A stretch of 64,000 bases of DNA, taken from positions 62,001 to 126,000 of the forward strand of contig NZ_JARGYD010000011.1 of NCBI RefSeq assembly GCF_029168315.1, written 5' to 3'. Source of the stretch: Psychromarinibacter halotolerans (GTDB lineage Bacteria > Pseudomonadota > Alphaproteobacteria > Rhodobacterales > Rhodobacteraceae). Position 1 is the first letter of the stretch, and every line of letters begins with the position of its first letter. Positions 51,817 through 59,938 of this stretch are shown piece by piece. The translations under genes were made by a program, and so were the position numbers. The notes under the pieces are model-generated. The model made no database searches and had not been told where the DNA came from. It was given only the letters and a program-made list of their open reading frames with translations.

Positions 51817-53333
51817 GGAAGGGTCTCCTGATCTGCAGCGGCAAGCACGGCGTCGCGTCTTGCGGCATAAAGGGCATGGGCGGCGCGCCACGCCGGGGCG
51901 TCTGCGGCGCGCGGTACGACGCGGCGCGCCTGTGGCGGCGTCATCGCGGTGAAACTGTCGCTGTCGGGGTCGGACATCGTCGCGGCCAGCATCGCCGCAC
52001 CCAGCGCGCCGAACTCGCTGCCGTCGGGCACCGTCACGGTGCGGCCCAATGCGTCGGCGATCATCTGCACCCATGTCGCGCTGCGCGCACCGCCGCCAGC
52101 GATCAGCACCGGCGCATCCGCCTCCGACGGCGGCAGCAGGTCCACTAGGTCCAGGATCGCCAGCACGATGCCTTCGTGCACCGCCCGCAGGATCTCTGAC
52201 CGGCCATGCGCCGGCGTCAGGCCTAGGAATGTGCCCCGTGCCCCCGCCGAGACCGTGGGCGCGATAATGCCGCTTTCGCTGAGATACGGCAGAAAGGTCA
52301 CCCCGTTCGCCCCCACCGGCACGTCACGCACCAGCGCCTCGGCCCGTGCATACCGCTCGGGGTCCAAGGACCAGTCGGGGCAGAACAGGTCCAGCGCCCA
52401 GTCCAGCGCCAGCGTGCCCGCGACGTTCACCATCGCGCGGAACCACGCGTCGCCGGGCAGCGGGAACAGCAGCCCCAGCCCCGGCGGCGTGAACACCGGC
52501 CGGTCGGTGGCGACGCCCAGCATGCATGTGGTGCCAAGGATGATCGAAACGGTGCCGGGTGCGCGCCCTCCCATCCCGGTCACCCCCGCCGGGACGTCAC
52601 CCGCGCCGATGGCGACCGGGGTTCCGGCGACCAATCCGGTGGCCTGCGCGGCCTCTGGCGTCACCTGTCCGGCGCGCGCTTCCGAGGGCCGGACCGGGCC
52701 CAGCAAGGACGCCTGCGCCTCTAGCCCGAACAGCGACAGCATCCGGCGGCTGAAGGTGCGCGCGTGGGTATCGCCCGGGGCGACGCTGGCCTCGGTCTCG
52801 TCCGCCGCGATCTCGCCGGTCAGACGGAACCGCAGGAAATCCTTGTAGCTGACCGCATGACGCGCGCGGGCCAGCGTGTCCGGCGCATGGTCCCGCGTCC
52901 ATGCCAGCAGCGGCAGCGTGCACCCCTGTTGCAGCGCACTGCCCGAACTGGCGAAGATCGTCGCAAGCATGTCGGGGTCGGCGGCTTCCATCGTCTCCAG
53001 CAGCGGCTGCGCGCGGGAGTCCTCCCAGTTGATGCCGGGGGCGACGGGTTCACCGCCTTCGTCCAGCAACCACAGCCCCACCATCGCGCCGGTCAGTCCG
53101 ACCCCCGCGACACGCGCAGGCGCGACGCCGGTCTCGGTCCACAGGTCCCGCAGCACGCCGCACAGCGTCTGCCACGCAAGCAGGGGGTCGACCTCGACCC
53201 GGCGCGGCGCGGGCCGCGCGATCGGCATCTTGCGCGCCGCCTTGCCCACCAGCCTGCCCTGCGCATCAAACAGCGCCGCCTTCGTCACCGAGGATCCGGC
53301 GTCGATACCAAGGTACAGGGGGTGTTCGGTCAT
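51813..53333 (-). CDS. FGGY-family carbohydrate kinase
   Basis: A 506-residue FGGY kinase. ATP site LGIDAGSSVTKAALFD at the N-terminus; catalytic aspartate in AIGAGDVPAGVTGMG; SIILGTTCMLG and the C-terminal AGGGARSATWVQMIADALG are the second phosphate/adenosine region. Family members phosphorylate xylulose, ribulose, erythritol, glycerol, gluconate or autoinducer-2; the specificity motif does not match one I can name with confidence. It is the first gene of a two-gene operon with the SIS protein, and an 18-bp operator-like palindrome begins 13 bp upstream of the start. Confidence 0.92.
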   Translation of the reverse strand: MTEHPLYLGIDAGSSVTKAALFDAQGRLVGKAARKMPIARPAPRRVEVDPLLAWQTLCGVLRDLWTETGVAPARVAGVGLTGAMVGLWLLDEGGEPVAPGINWEDSRAQPLLETMEAADPDMLATIFASSGSALQQGCTLPLLAWTRDHAPDTLARARHAVSYKDFLRFRLTGEIAADETEASVAPGDTHARTFSRRMLSLFGLEAQASLLGPVRPSEARAGQVTPEAAQATGLVAGTPVAIGAGDVPAGVTGMGGRAPGTVSIILGTTCMLGVATDRPVFTPPGLGLLFPLPGDAWFRAMVNVAGTLALDWALDLFCPDWSLDPERYARAEALVRDVPVGANGVTFLPYLSESGIIAPTVSAGARGTFLGLTPAHGRSEILRAVHEGIVLAILDLVDLLPPSEADAPVLIAGGGARSATWVQMIADALGRTVTVPDGSEFGALGAAMLAATMSDPDSDSFTAMTPPQARRVVPRAADAPAWRAAHALYAARRDAVLAAADQETLP

Positions 53334-53345
53334 GGGATAAGCGCC

Positions 53346-53363
53346 GGGTTAATCGTTAAACCC
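53346..53363. promoter_or_regulatory. Shared operator motif, site C (palindromic)
   Basis: GGGTTAATCGTTAAACCC is an almost perfect 18-bp palindrome with central CG, containing TTAATCGTTAAAC, an 11-of-13 match to sites A and B. It lies directly upstream of the FGGY kinase start (53333), where binding would block the operon. It is the most symmetrical of the three sites and probably closest to the consensus. Confidence 0.75.
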
Positions 53364-53444
53364 ATCGCTATCAGCCCCGCTTGCGACTTCCAAGTCCGTT
53401 CCCCGCGCAGCCCGCTTGGCGTGCGGGCAGGATGCGAAACGGGA

Positions 53445-53732
53445 TCAGGGCGTCTTGAGGTAATCCGCCGACACGTATCCCGTCACGTTGGGCGCGTCCG
53501 CAAGCGACACGCGGCACCACAGCTGGCTGACCTCTGTCACGCAGTCCCGCTGGATCAGCGGCGTCCCGTCCGGCAGGCCAAGGATCACCCGATAGCCCAG
53601 CCCCGGCCCGCCGCGCAGCTTCAGCAGGTCGTCGTCCCCGACCCGGTGCACGGTCGCGCGGGTTCCCATCTCGGCGCCGCACGCCGACACGAAGGCAAGC
53701 GCGAAGACAGCAAGGGTGACAGTGCGTTTCAT
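53445..53732 (-). CDS. Small lipoprotein with bacterial SH3 domain
   Basis: A 95-residue protein. The N-terminus is a lipoprotein signal (hydrophobic stretch and lipobox VSAC, lipidated Cys18). Residues about 30-92 form a bacterial SH3 (SH3_3) domain: DDLLKLRGGPGLGYRVILGLPDGTPL and WCRVSLADAPNVTGYVSADYLKT, which typically binds cell-wall peptides. ATG at 53732 gives the correct signal length. It appears to be a single-gene unit with no functional link to its neighbours. Confidence 0.87.
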   Translation of the reverse strand: MKRTVTLAVFALAFVSACGAEMGTRATVHRVGDDDLLKLRGGPGLGYRVILGLPDGTPLIQRDCVTEVSQLWCRVSLADAPNVTGYVSADYLKTP

Positions 53733-53858
53733 GATCAGGCCTCGTATGTTTCCGGGCCCACCATGCCGATGTTCGCAAGACCCGGCAACCGGGACCAAGC
53801 GGCAGGCGACACACGCGGGTCACAACGCATGGCCCCTGCGCTAAACGGGCCCTTTGCC

Positions 53859-53978
53859 CTAACCGTCAGCCGCCACCCGGAACCCGCAGTTGCCGGTCGC
53901 ACTGTCGGGATCGATCCGCGTGCGCGAATTGACGTGGTAGCGGTCGCACTAGCTGACGTGGCACAGGTACGCCCCCCC
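53859..53978 (-). pseudogene. Remnant of a formylglycine-generating enzyme (FGE/SUMF1-type)
   Basis: Read on the minus strand this stretch encodes GGAYLCHVS, then an amber stop (53949-53951), then CDRYHVNSRTRIDP and DSATGNCGFRVAADG before a TAG. It matches the conserved C-terminal active-site segment of FGE proteins (in human SUMF1, CHRSYCYRYRCAAR...PDSSASNLGFRCAAD), including both catalytic cysteines; the amber stop replaces the tyrosine before the second cysteine. Upstream coding sequence is not recognisable in frame, and only about 40 codons remain, so it is a decayed 3' fragment in a 405-bp gap otherwise without genes. Confidence 0.8.
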
Positions 53979-54136
53979 AACCGGCCAGCGATATTTTCGC
54001 CGCGCCGCCCTTCCATATCCCGTCCCCGGCTGGTGTATTGGGCGACAGCCCGGACGTGCCCCACACCATCGGCGCACGAACCGCAACCGCCCCCGGCTGG
54101 CCGGGGCGCATGACTTACCGCAAGGAACACGACACC

Positions 54137-55138
54137 ATGACCGACCAATGCCGCTGGGGCATCATGGCCACCGGCCTGATCGCCGACCTGTTTGCCGCCG
54201 ACCTGTCGCTTGCCGGCCTGCCCGTCGCGGCGGTCGGGTCGCGCTCTGCCGGGAAGGCCGACGCCTTTGCCGCCAAGCACGGCATTCCCACCGCGCACAG
54301 CAGCTACGAGGATCTGGTGGCCGACCCGGATGTGGACGTCATCTACGTCGCCACGCCGCACCCGTTCCACGTCGAGGGCGCCAAGCTGGCGCTGAACGCG
54401 GGCAAGCACGTCCTCATCGAGAAACCCTTCGCGATGAACGCCCGCGAGGCGCGCGAGATCGTCGCCCTTGCCGAAGCGAAGAACCTGCTGGTGATGGAAG
54501 CGATGTGGACCCGCTTCCTTCCCCATATGGTGCGCCTGCGCGAAATTCTGTCCGAGGGCACGCTGGGCGAGATCCACTCGCTTTGGGCCGACCATTCTCA
54601 GGCGCTTCCGGACGATCCGAACCACCGGCTGAACGCGATGGAATTGGGCGGCGGCGCGCTGCTGGATCTTGGTATTTACCCGGTGTCCTTCGCGCATGAC
54701 GTGCTGGGGCCGCCTGCCGAGGTTCAGGCGGTGGCGCGGTTCAAGGACACCGGCGCCGACGCCGAAGTGGCGATGGTGATGCGCCACGCCTCGGGCGCGC
54801 TGTCGCAGTTGGTGTGCACCAGCGACTATCAGGGGTCCAACGCGGCCCGCATCGTCGGCGCGCAGGCGATCCTTGAACTGGACGGCGTGTGGTACTCGCC
54901 CACCACGTTCCGCGTGCGGACCCACGCGGGCGACGAAATCGAGACCTGCGACATCCCGGTCGAGGGACGCGGCATGCAGTACCAAGCGCACGCTTTTCAG
55001 GATGCGGTTCAGGCCGGGAAACGCGCCGTCGACCTGATGACGCCCGAGGGCACGGTCGAGGTCATGCAGACGATGGACACCATCCGCGACCGCATCGGCC
55101 TTCGCTATGCCGCCGACGACGACAATGCGCCTGCATAA
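54137..55138 (+). CDS. Gfo/Idh/MocA-family oxidoreductase
   Basis: A 333-residue NAD(P)-dependent dehydrogenase. Rossmann start WGIMATGLIADLFAADL, ATPHPFHVEGAKLALNAGKHVLIEKPFAMN with the conserved lysine, and MEAMWTRFLPHM plus GGGALLDLGIYPVSF as in the dihydrodiol/D-xylose dehydrogenase branch. The start at 54137 follows AAGGA; an in-frame ATG 9 codons earlier has no good site. Likely a sugar or cyclic polyol dehydrogenase. It is isolated between the FGE remnant and the signalling genes. A stem-loop follows at 55148-55171. Confidence 0.9.
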   Translation: MTDQCRWGIMATGLIADLFAADLSLAGLPVAAVGSRSAGKADAFAAKHGIPTAHSSYEDLVADPDVDVIYVATPHPFHVEGAKLALNAGKHVLIEKPFAMNAREAREIVALAEAKNLLVMEAMWTRFLPHMVRLREILSEGTLGEIHSLWADHSQALPDDPNHRLNAMELGGGALLDLGIYPVSFAHDVLGPPAEVQAVARFKDTGADAEVAMVMRHASGALSQLVCTSDYQGSNAARIVGAQAILELDGVWYSPTTFRVRTHAGDEIETCDIPVEGRGMQYQAHAFQDAVQAGKRAVDLMTPEGTVEVMQTMDTIRDRIGLRYAADDDNAPA

Positions 55139-55147
55139 AAGGACGTA

Positions 55148-55171
55148 CCGCCTGCCGACCCCGGCGGGCGG
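55148..55171 (+). terminator. Hairpin after the Gfo/Idh gene
   Basis: CCGCCTGCCG (55148-55157) pairs with CGGCGGGCGG (55162-55171), one G-T pair, 10 bases after the stop codon. The following bases are GC-rich, so this is a likely but not classical intrinsic terminator. Confidence 0.45.
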
Positions 55172-55319
55172 GCCCACGCCAGCAGCCGCGGGCTGGACGT
55201 CAGACGGGTGAAACGCATAAAATTTCGCGTCAGCCTTGCTTCGGGTGGACTCGAGTACAAATTGTAACGTCCAGCGAACGGGGTCGATGCCCGTCAGCAA
55301 ACGGGGATATCGCCGAGGG

Positions 55320-55859
55320 ATGAAGGACCAGCCACTGCCGCAGCGCCTTGCGGACTACATTCGTCAGTCTGGCGTGGCGCTTGCCATGTCCGACACCTCG
55401 GAAGACGCGCCACTGGTTCTTGTGAACGACGCCTTCTGCGATCTGACCGGCTACGATCAGGCGGATGTCCTGAACCAGAACTGCCGCTTTCTTCAGGGCA
55501 GCGACACCACCGAGGAGATGCGGCAGCCCCTGCACGATTTCGTTCACGGCAAAGGCGACGACAACGGCAGGTTCCCGATCCTGAATTACCGCAAGGATGG
55601 GTCCGCGTTCCACAACTATGTCTTCATGACCCGGCTGCGGGATGACGAGAACGTGGTGCGCTACATTCTCGCGTCGCAGTTCGACATGAGCTCTGCGCTG
55701 TTGCGGTCCAAGATCGCCACCCACGATGAAAAGCTGCGCCACGCGCTGTCCGACGTCGAGCAGATCGGGCGTGAATTCGGGCTGGCCATGATGGGTTCGG
55801 CCAAGCTGCTTGCCGACTCCGTTGCCACGATGGCGAAATTGTCGATGCGTGAGGCCTGA
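55320..55859 (+). CDS. Short LOV-domain (blue-light-type PAS) protein
   Basis: A 179-residue protein. Residues about 15-125 form a PAS/LOV domain: VLVNDAFCDLTGYDQADVLNQ leads into NQNCRFLQGSDT, which is the flavin-binding LOV signature with the photoactive cysteine (Cys55), followed by ILNYRKDGSAFHNYVFMTRLRD. The C-terminus (about 130-179) is helical (LRHALSDVEQIGREFGLAMMG) with no output enzyme domain. ATG at 55320 matches the domain start but has GAGGG immediately adjacent; ATG at 55284 or TTG at 55236 are alternatives. It lies 27 bp upstream of the hybrid kinase, suggesting it feeds that pathway. Confidence 0.85.
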   Translation: MKDQPLPQRLADYIRQSGVALAMSDTSEDAPLVLVNDAFCDLTGYDQADVLNQNCRFLQGSDTTEEMRQPLHDFVHGKGDDNGRFPILNYRKDGSAFHNYVFMTRLRDDENVVRYILASQFDMSSALLRSKIATHDEKLRHALSDVEQIGREFGLAMMGSAKLLADSVATMAKLSMREA

Positions 55860-55886
55860 GCAGGCCGCTTGAGTTTGAGTTAGACG

Positions 55887-58800
55887 ATGAAAGACGACGA
55901 AAAGTCAGAACAGGCCGCTGAAGCGTCGGCGGAGAACAGCGTAGAAACGGAACGGCTTTGCATCGTGGGCATCGGTGCTTCGGCCGGTGGGCTGGAAGCC
56001 ATCCGCGAGATGCTGGCGGGCGCCCCGACCGACGCCAACCTTGCCTACGTGGTCATCCAGCACCTTGACCCGAACCACGAAAGCCTGCTGGCCGAACTTT
56101 TATCACGCCACACCGACCTGACGGTGAAACAGGTGTCCGGCGGCGAGAAGATCCGCGCCAGCAACGTCTATATCATCCCGCCCGGCGTCGGGCTGTCCGT
56201 GTCGCAGGGTGTGCTTGAGCTGACCGACTTTGCCCAGCCGCGCGGGCTGCGCCGTCCGATCGACGATTTTTTCGAAAGCCTCGCGCTGGATCAGGGCCGC
56301 TTCGGCGCCTGCGTCATCCTGTCCGGCACCGGCGCCGACGGAAGTGCGGGTTTGCGGGCGATCAAGGAACACGGCGGGCTTTGCGTGGTGCAGGATCCCC
56401 GCACGGCGAAATACGACGGGATGCCAACCTCGGCACAGAACACCGGGATGGTCGACCTTGTGCGGCGCCCGTCCGAGATCGTCGACGCGATCCAGCAGTA
56501 CTATGCCCACTCCTTCGTCGACACCGCCGATGCCAAGCTGGCCAACACGATCGAAGAGAACCTCAACGACATCTGCGCCGTGGTGCGGAATTTCGTGGGG
56601 CATGACTTTTCCGGCTACAAGCAGTCCACGCTGATCCGCCGCGTGCAGCGCCGGGTGCAGGTGCTGGATCTGGACGACGCCGAGCAATACCTGCAACACA
56701 TCCGGTCGGACCCCAGCGAATGCGAGCTGCTGTTCCGCGACCTGCTGATCAACGTCACGCGCTTTTTCCGCGACCCCGAGCACTTCAAGGTGCTGCGAGA
56801 GACCGCGATCCGCCCGATGGTGCAGAACGCCGGAAACGAGGACGAGATCCGCGTCTGGGTGCCCGGCTGTTCCAGCGGCGAGGAAGCCTATTCCATCGCG
56901 ATGCTGTTCGCCGACGAGTGCCGGGCGCAGAAGCGGTCGGTCAACATTCAGATCTTCGCCACCGACATCGACGAGCAGATGCTCAGGATCGCCCGCGAAG
57001 GGTCCTATGCGCAGGCGGCGCTGGCCGACATCCCCGAGGCCATGCGCGACGCCTATACCATCGCGCGGGACGGCCGGTTTCAGGTCTCTGCCAAGATCCG
57101 CGACATGATCCGCTTTTCGGTGCACAGCATCGTCCGCGATCCGCCGTTCTCAAGCATCGACCTGCTGTCCTGCCGCAACCTGCTGATCTATTTCGGCGAC
57201 CAGTTGCAAAGGTCGGCGATGCCGATCTTCCACTATGCGATCAAGCCCGGCGGCGTCCTGTTCCTTGGCCCGTCCGAGACGGTTGGCCGTTTCGACCACG
57301 CATTTCAGGCGATCGACCAAAGCGCCCGCGTGTTCCGCCGCAACAACAGCCGCCCCGAGTATCCGTTGCACCTGCGCGGTCAAAACGGTTCGGATTCGAA
57401 CGGCAATCGTCTGCGCCCGAAACACGACGCCGAGCCGTCTAAGCGGCTGGAATGGGGCGACGGCGGCGCGACCGACCGTATTCTGGCGGCCTACGCACCG
57501 GCAACATTGCGGGTGACCTCGGCGGGCGAGATCCTGAAGACGTCGGGACGGCTGGGCAAGTATCTGGAATTCAGCAACGGCGAAGACGGGAACCAGTTCG
57601 CGCCCGCCGTCGCACGCCCCGGCGTGCGCGAGGCCATCTCGGCCATCGTGCGGCAGGTCAGCCGCAGCAAACGGCGCACGATCTCGCAAGACCTGAAGGC
57701 GCAGTCCGAGTTCGGCAGCCAGTCCTTCGACCTGATCGCCGAACCGCTGAACGACGGGACCTTCCTGCTGATCTTCCGCGAACGCGACCGCTTTCAGCAC
57801 GCGGATGACGACGATTTCGAATCCGTGGTGCCGATGGACAGCCATGTCCAAAGCCTTGAGGACGAGCTGCGCTCGACCCGGGTCCGGCTGCACACGACGG
57901 TTGAAGAGCTTGAGACCGCGAACGAGGAACTGAAAAGCTCGAACGAAGAAATGATGTCGATGAACGAAGAGCTTCAGTCGACAAACGAAGAGCTGTCCAC
58001 CGTCAACGACGAGCTCAAAAGCAAGGTTGACGAGCTGTCCGTCGCGAACTCGGACCTGTCCAACTTCTTCGCATCCACCGCCCTGCCCCTTGTGGTCGTC
58101 GGCGCGGATCTGTCGATCCGCAACTACACCGACGCGATCCTCAGCATCTATCCCTTCCGCAACACCGACCGTGGCCGCCCGCTGAACGAGGTGACAAGCA
58201 CCGTTCGGCAGGACGAGGAAATGCTGGAAGCGACGCGCGACGTGATCCGCGACGGCGAGATCCGTCATCTGCGCGTCTGGGACCGCGCCGAGGAACGGAC
58301 TTGGTCGCTGGTGGTGACCCCATACAAATCGCGCGACGGCAGTCTGGACGGCGCCACGCTGGTCTTCAGCGAAGTCACCGACGCCATCCGTCTTGAGGAC
58401 GCGCTGGAACAGGAAGGCGAACGTTTGCGGCTGGCGCTGGACGTGTCGGGCCTGTCGGTCTGGGAATGCAATCCACGGGCGAAGACGATGACCTTCGACG
58501 CGACCGGCGCGGTGCTGATGGGGCTGGACGACGAAACCATGCCCGTCACGACGTTCTTCGACAGCATCCACGAAGACGACCGCGAGCGCGTCGAAAAGGA
58601 ATTCCGCGCGCTGACCGACAACGGCGACGAGATCGATATCACCTTCCGCATCGACACAGGTGGCGCCCGCAACCCGTTCGTTCAGGTGATCGGCAAGCGG
58701 ATGCACAGCCGTCGCGAGATGCGCATCCTCGGCGTCGTGTTCGATGTCACCAAGGAACAGGAAGACCGCGACATCCGTGAGATGATGCTGCGCGAGATGA

Positions 58801-59348
58801 ACCACCGGGTGAAGAACATGTTCTCGGTCATCTCCGGCATCGTGCGCATCGTCGGCCGGCAGGCGCCCTCGGTCCCCGATCTGGTGGACGGCATCCAGCG
58901 CCGCGTCGACGCGCTGGCGCGGTCCCACGATCTGACGCAGCGGGCACCGTCGAAGGCCTCGCTGACGCTGGACGACGTTGTGCGCGCCTCTCTCGAGCCG
59001 TATTCGGATCATTCGGAGATCGACATCGACGGTCCGCCCGTCCCGGTCACCAGTCAGGAGCTGACCGCGCTGTCGCTTTTGCTGCACGAATGGGCCACCA
59101 ACGCGGCCAAGTACGGCGTGCTGGGGCCGAAGGACGGACGGCTTTCCGTGACATGGAAAGACAACCTTCCGGAAAATGTCGTTTTGACGTGGAACGAAAA
59201 TCACTCGGCGGAAGTTATTGAGTCCGAGGAGACCGCCGGGTTCGGTTCGACGCTGCTTCAGCTGTCGGCCGCGCAACTCAACGGTCGGATCGAAACGGAT
59301 AAAACAGAGACCGCGCGAAGGATGACTTTGACCTATGTCCCAAACTGA
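55887..59348 (+). CDS. CheB-CheR-PAS-histidine kinase (HWE/HisKA_2 type) multidomain protein
   Basis: An 1153-residue soluble signalling protein. Order: CheB methylesterase (about 22-205; Ser32 in GIGASAGG, IQHLDPNHES, SGTGADGSAG give the catalytic triad), CheR methyltransferase (about 215-485; SAM motif WVPGCSSGEEAYSIAM, LLSCRNLLIYF), a PAS-like region (about 520-640), a long coiled coil with the repeated EELxSxNEEL pattern (about 655-735), two PAS domains (about 740-850 and 860-965), then an HWE/HisKA_2 kinase with the phospho-accepting histidine in LREMNHRVKNMFSVI (near 973), HEWATNAAKYG and a GFGSTLL G-box. All key residues seem intact. No membrane segment. The 3' end overlaps the receiver gene by 14 bp. 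Such proteins combine methylation-type adaptation with phosphorelay; here probably linked to the LOV protein. Confidence 0.92.
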   Translation: MKDDEKSEQAAEASAENSVETERLCIVGIGASAGGLEAIREMLAGAPTDANLAYVVIQHLDPNHESLLAELLSRHTDLTVKQVSGGEKIRASNVYIIPPGVGLSVSQGVLELTDFAQPRGLRRPIDDFFESLALDQGRFGACVILSGTGADGSAGLRAIKEHGGLCVVQDPRTAKYDGMPTSAQNTGMVDLVRRPSEIVDAIQQYYAHSFVDTADAKLANTIEENLNDICAVVRNFVGHDFSGYKQSTLIRRVQRRVQVLDLDDAEQYLQHIRSDPSECELLFRDLLINVTRFFRDPEHFKVLRETAIRPMVQNAGNEDEIRVWVPGCSSGEEAYSIAMLFADECRAQKRSVNIQIFATDIDEQMLRIAREGSYAQAALADIPEAMRDAYTIARDGRFQVSAKIRDMIRFSVHSIVRDPPFSSIDLLSCRNLLIYFGDQLQRSAMPIFHYAIKPGGVLFLGPSETVGRFDHAFQAIDQSARVFRRNNSRPEYPLHLRGQNGSDSNGNRLRPKHDAEPSKRLEWGDGGATDRILAAYAPATLRVTSAGEILKTSGRLGKYLEFSNGEDGNQFAPAVARPGVREAISAIVRQVSRSKRRTISQDLKAQSEFGSQSFDLIAEPLNDGTFLLIFRERDRFQHADDDDFESVVPMDSHVQSLEDELRSTRVRLHTTVEELETANEELKSSNEEMMSMNEELQSTNEELSTVNDELKSKVDELSVANSDLSNFFASTALPLVVVGADLSIRNYTDAILSIYPFRNTDRGRPLNEVTSTVRQDEEMLEATRDVIRDGEIRHLRVWDRAEERTWSLVVTPYKSRDGSLDGATLVFSEVTDAIRLEDALEQEGERLRLALDVSGLSVWECNPRAKTMTFDATGAVLMGLDDETMPVTTFFDSIHEDDRERVEKEFRALTDNGDEIDITFRIDTGGARNPFVQVIGKRMHSRREMRILGVVFDVTKEQEDRDIREMMLREMNHRVKNMFSVISGIVRIVGRQAPSVPDLVDGIQRRVDALARSHDLTQRAPSKASLTLDDVVRASLEPYSDHSEIDIDGPPVPVTSQELTALSLLLHEWATNAAKYGVLGPKDGRLSVTWKDNLPENVVLTWNENHSAEVIESEETAGFGSTLLQLSAAQLNGRIETDKTETARRMTLTYVPN

Positions 59349-59712
59349 AAACACTGCTGGTTCGCGGCATAAGGTCATGATTTGCGAAGACGAATTCATC
59401 GTCGCGCTGGATCTGAAACTGATGCTCGAAGATTTCGGCTTCGAGGTTCTGGGCCCCTTCAGCGAAGTGTCCGCAGCGGCCGACTTCGTGAAGGACACCT
59501 GCCCCGACGTGGCGCTGCTGGACGTCAACCTGCGCGACGGCCAGGTCTTCCCGCTGGCGGACACTCTGGCCGAAAAGGGCGTCCCGATGGTTTTTCACTC
59601 GGGTCACGTCGACGACAGCGAGATCCGGGAACGCTACCCCGAGGCGACAAGCTGCAAGAAGCCAGTGAACACCGAAGGCCTGAAAAACGCGCTGTTCCAA
59701 TCGGTGGCCTGA
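59335..59712 (+). CDS. Single-domain response regulator
   Basis: A 125-residue stand-alone receiver: acidic pocket CEDE (19-20), phospho-accepting Asp63 in VALLDVNLRDG, VFHSGHVD and the conserved lysine in SCKKPVN. It has no DNA-binding domain. It overlaps the hybrid kinase gene by 14 bp and is its obvious partner; single-domain receivers paired with HWE kinases often pass or drain phosphate in alphaproteobacterial stress and light signalling. Confidence 0.93.
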   Translation: MSQTENTAGSRHKVMICEDEFIVALDLKLMLEDFGFEVLGPFSEVSAAADFVKDTCPDVALLDVNLRDGQVFPLADTLAEKGVPMVFHSGHVDDSEIRERYPEATSCKKPVNTEGLKNALFQSVA

Positions 59713-59938
59713 GCCCGCGGGCTTCGTGGGGGCGTCCGGGCGATGGCTTGAGCCTTCCAAAGCCAGCTAGGCACGGCGCGAGGGTGGATCCATGGTACTT
59801 GCGTACATGTCCCTTTAAATTCTGCAGGGGAACCTTTGCGGTTCCGACTGCGGAATCGCGAAGAGGCCGCAATCTCGACCCCATCCTGTCTAGAGGCGAG
59901 ACCAGCGCAAACTGGCCTCGCCATGCAAACCTTCTTCG
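59713..59938. terminator. Convergent intergenic region with terminator-like stem-loop
   Basis: This gap holds an 11-bp stem (GGCGAGACCAG, 59895-59905, with CTGGCCTCGCC, 59912-59922, one G-T pair) starting 17 bases after the stop of the large RTX gene, and a smaller GGAACC/GGTTCC hairpin at 59829-59845. The first is the likely terminator of the minus-strand gene and may work for both directions. No gene is seen. Confidence 0.5.

Noticed and set aside
53866..54111. A small 81-codon protein on the minus strand
   Set aside because: It reads the FGE remnant in the wrong frame; the frame with meaningful similarity is interrupted by an amber codon, so no functional small gene is called.
57150..59564. 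An 804-codon minus-strand frame opposite the CheB/CheR kinase
   Set aside because: It is an antisense artefact of codon bias; the plus-strand protein has intact CheB, CheR, PAS and kinase motifs.
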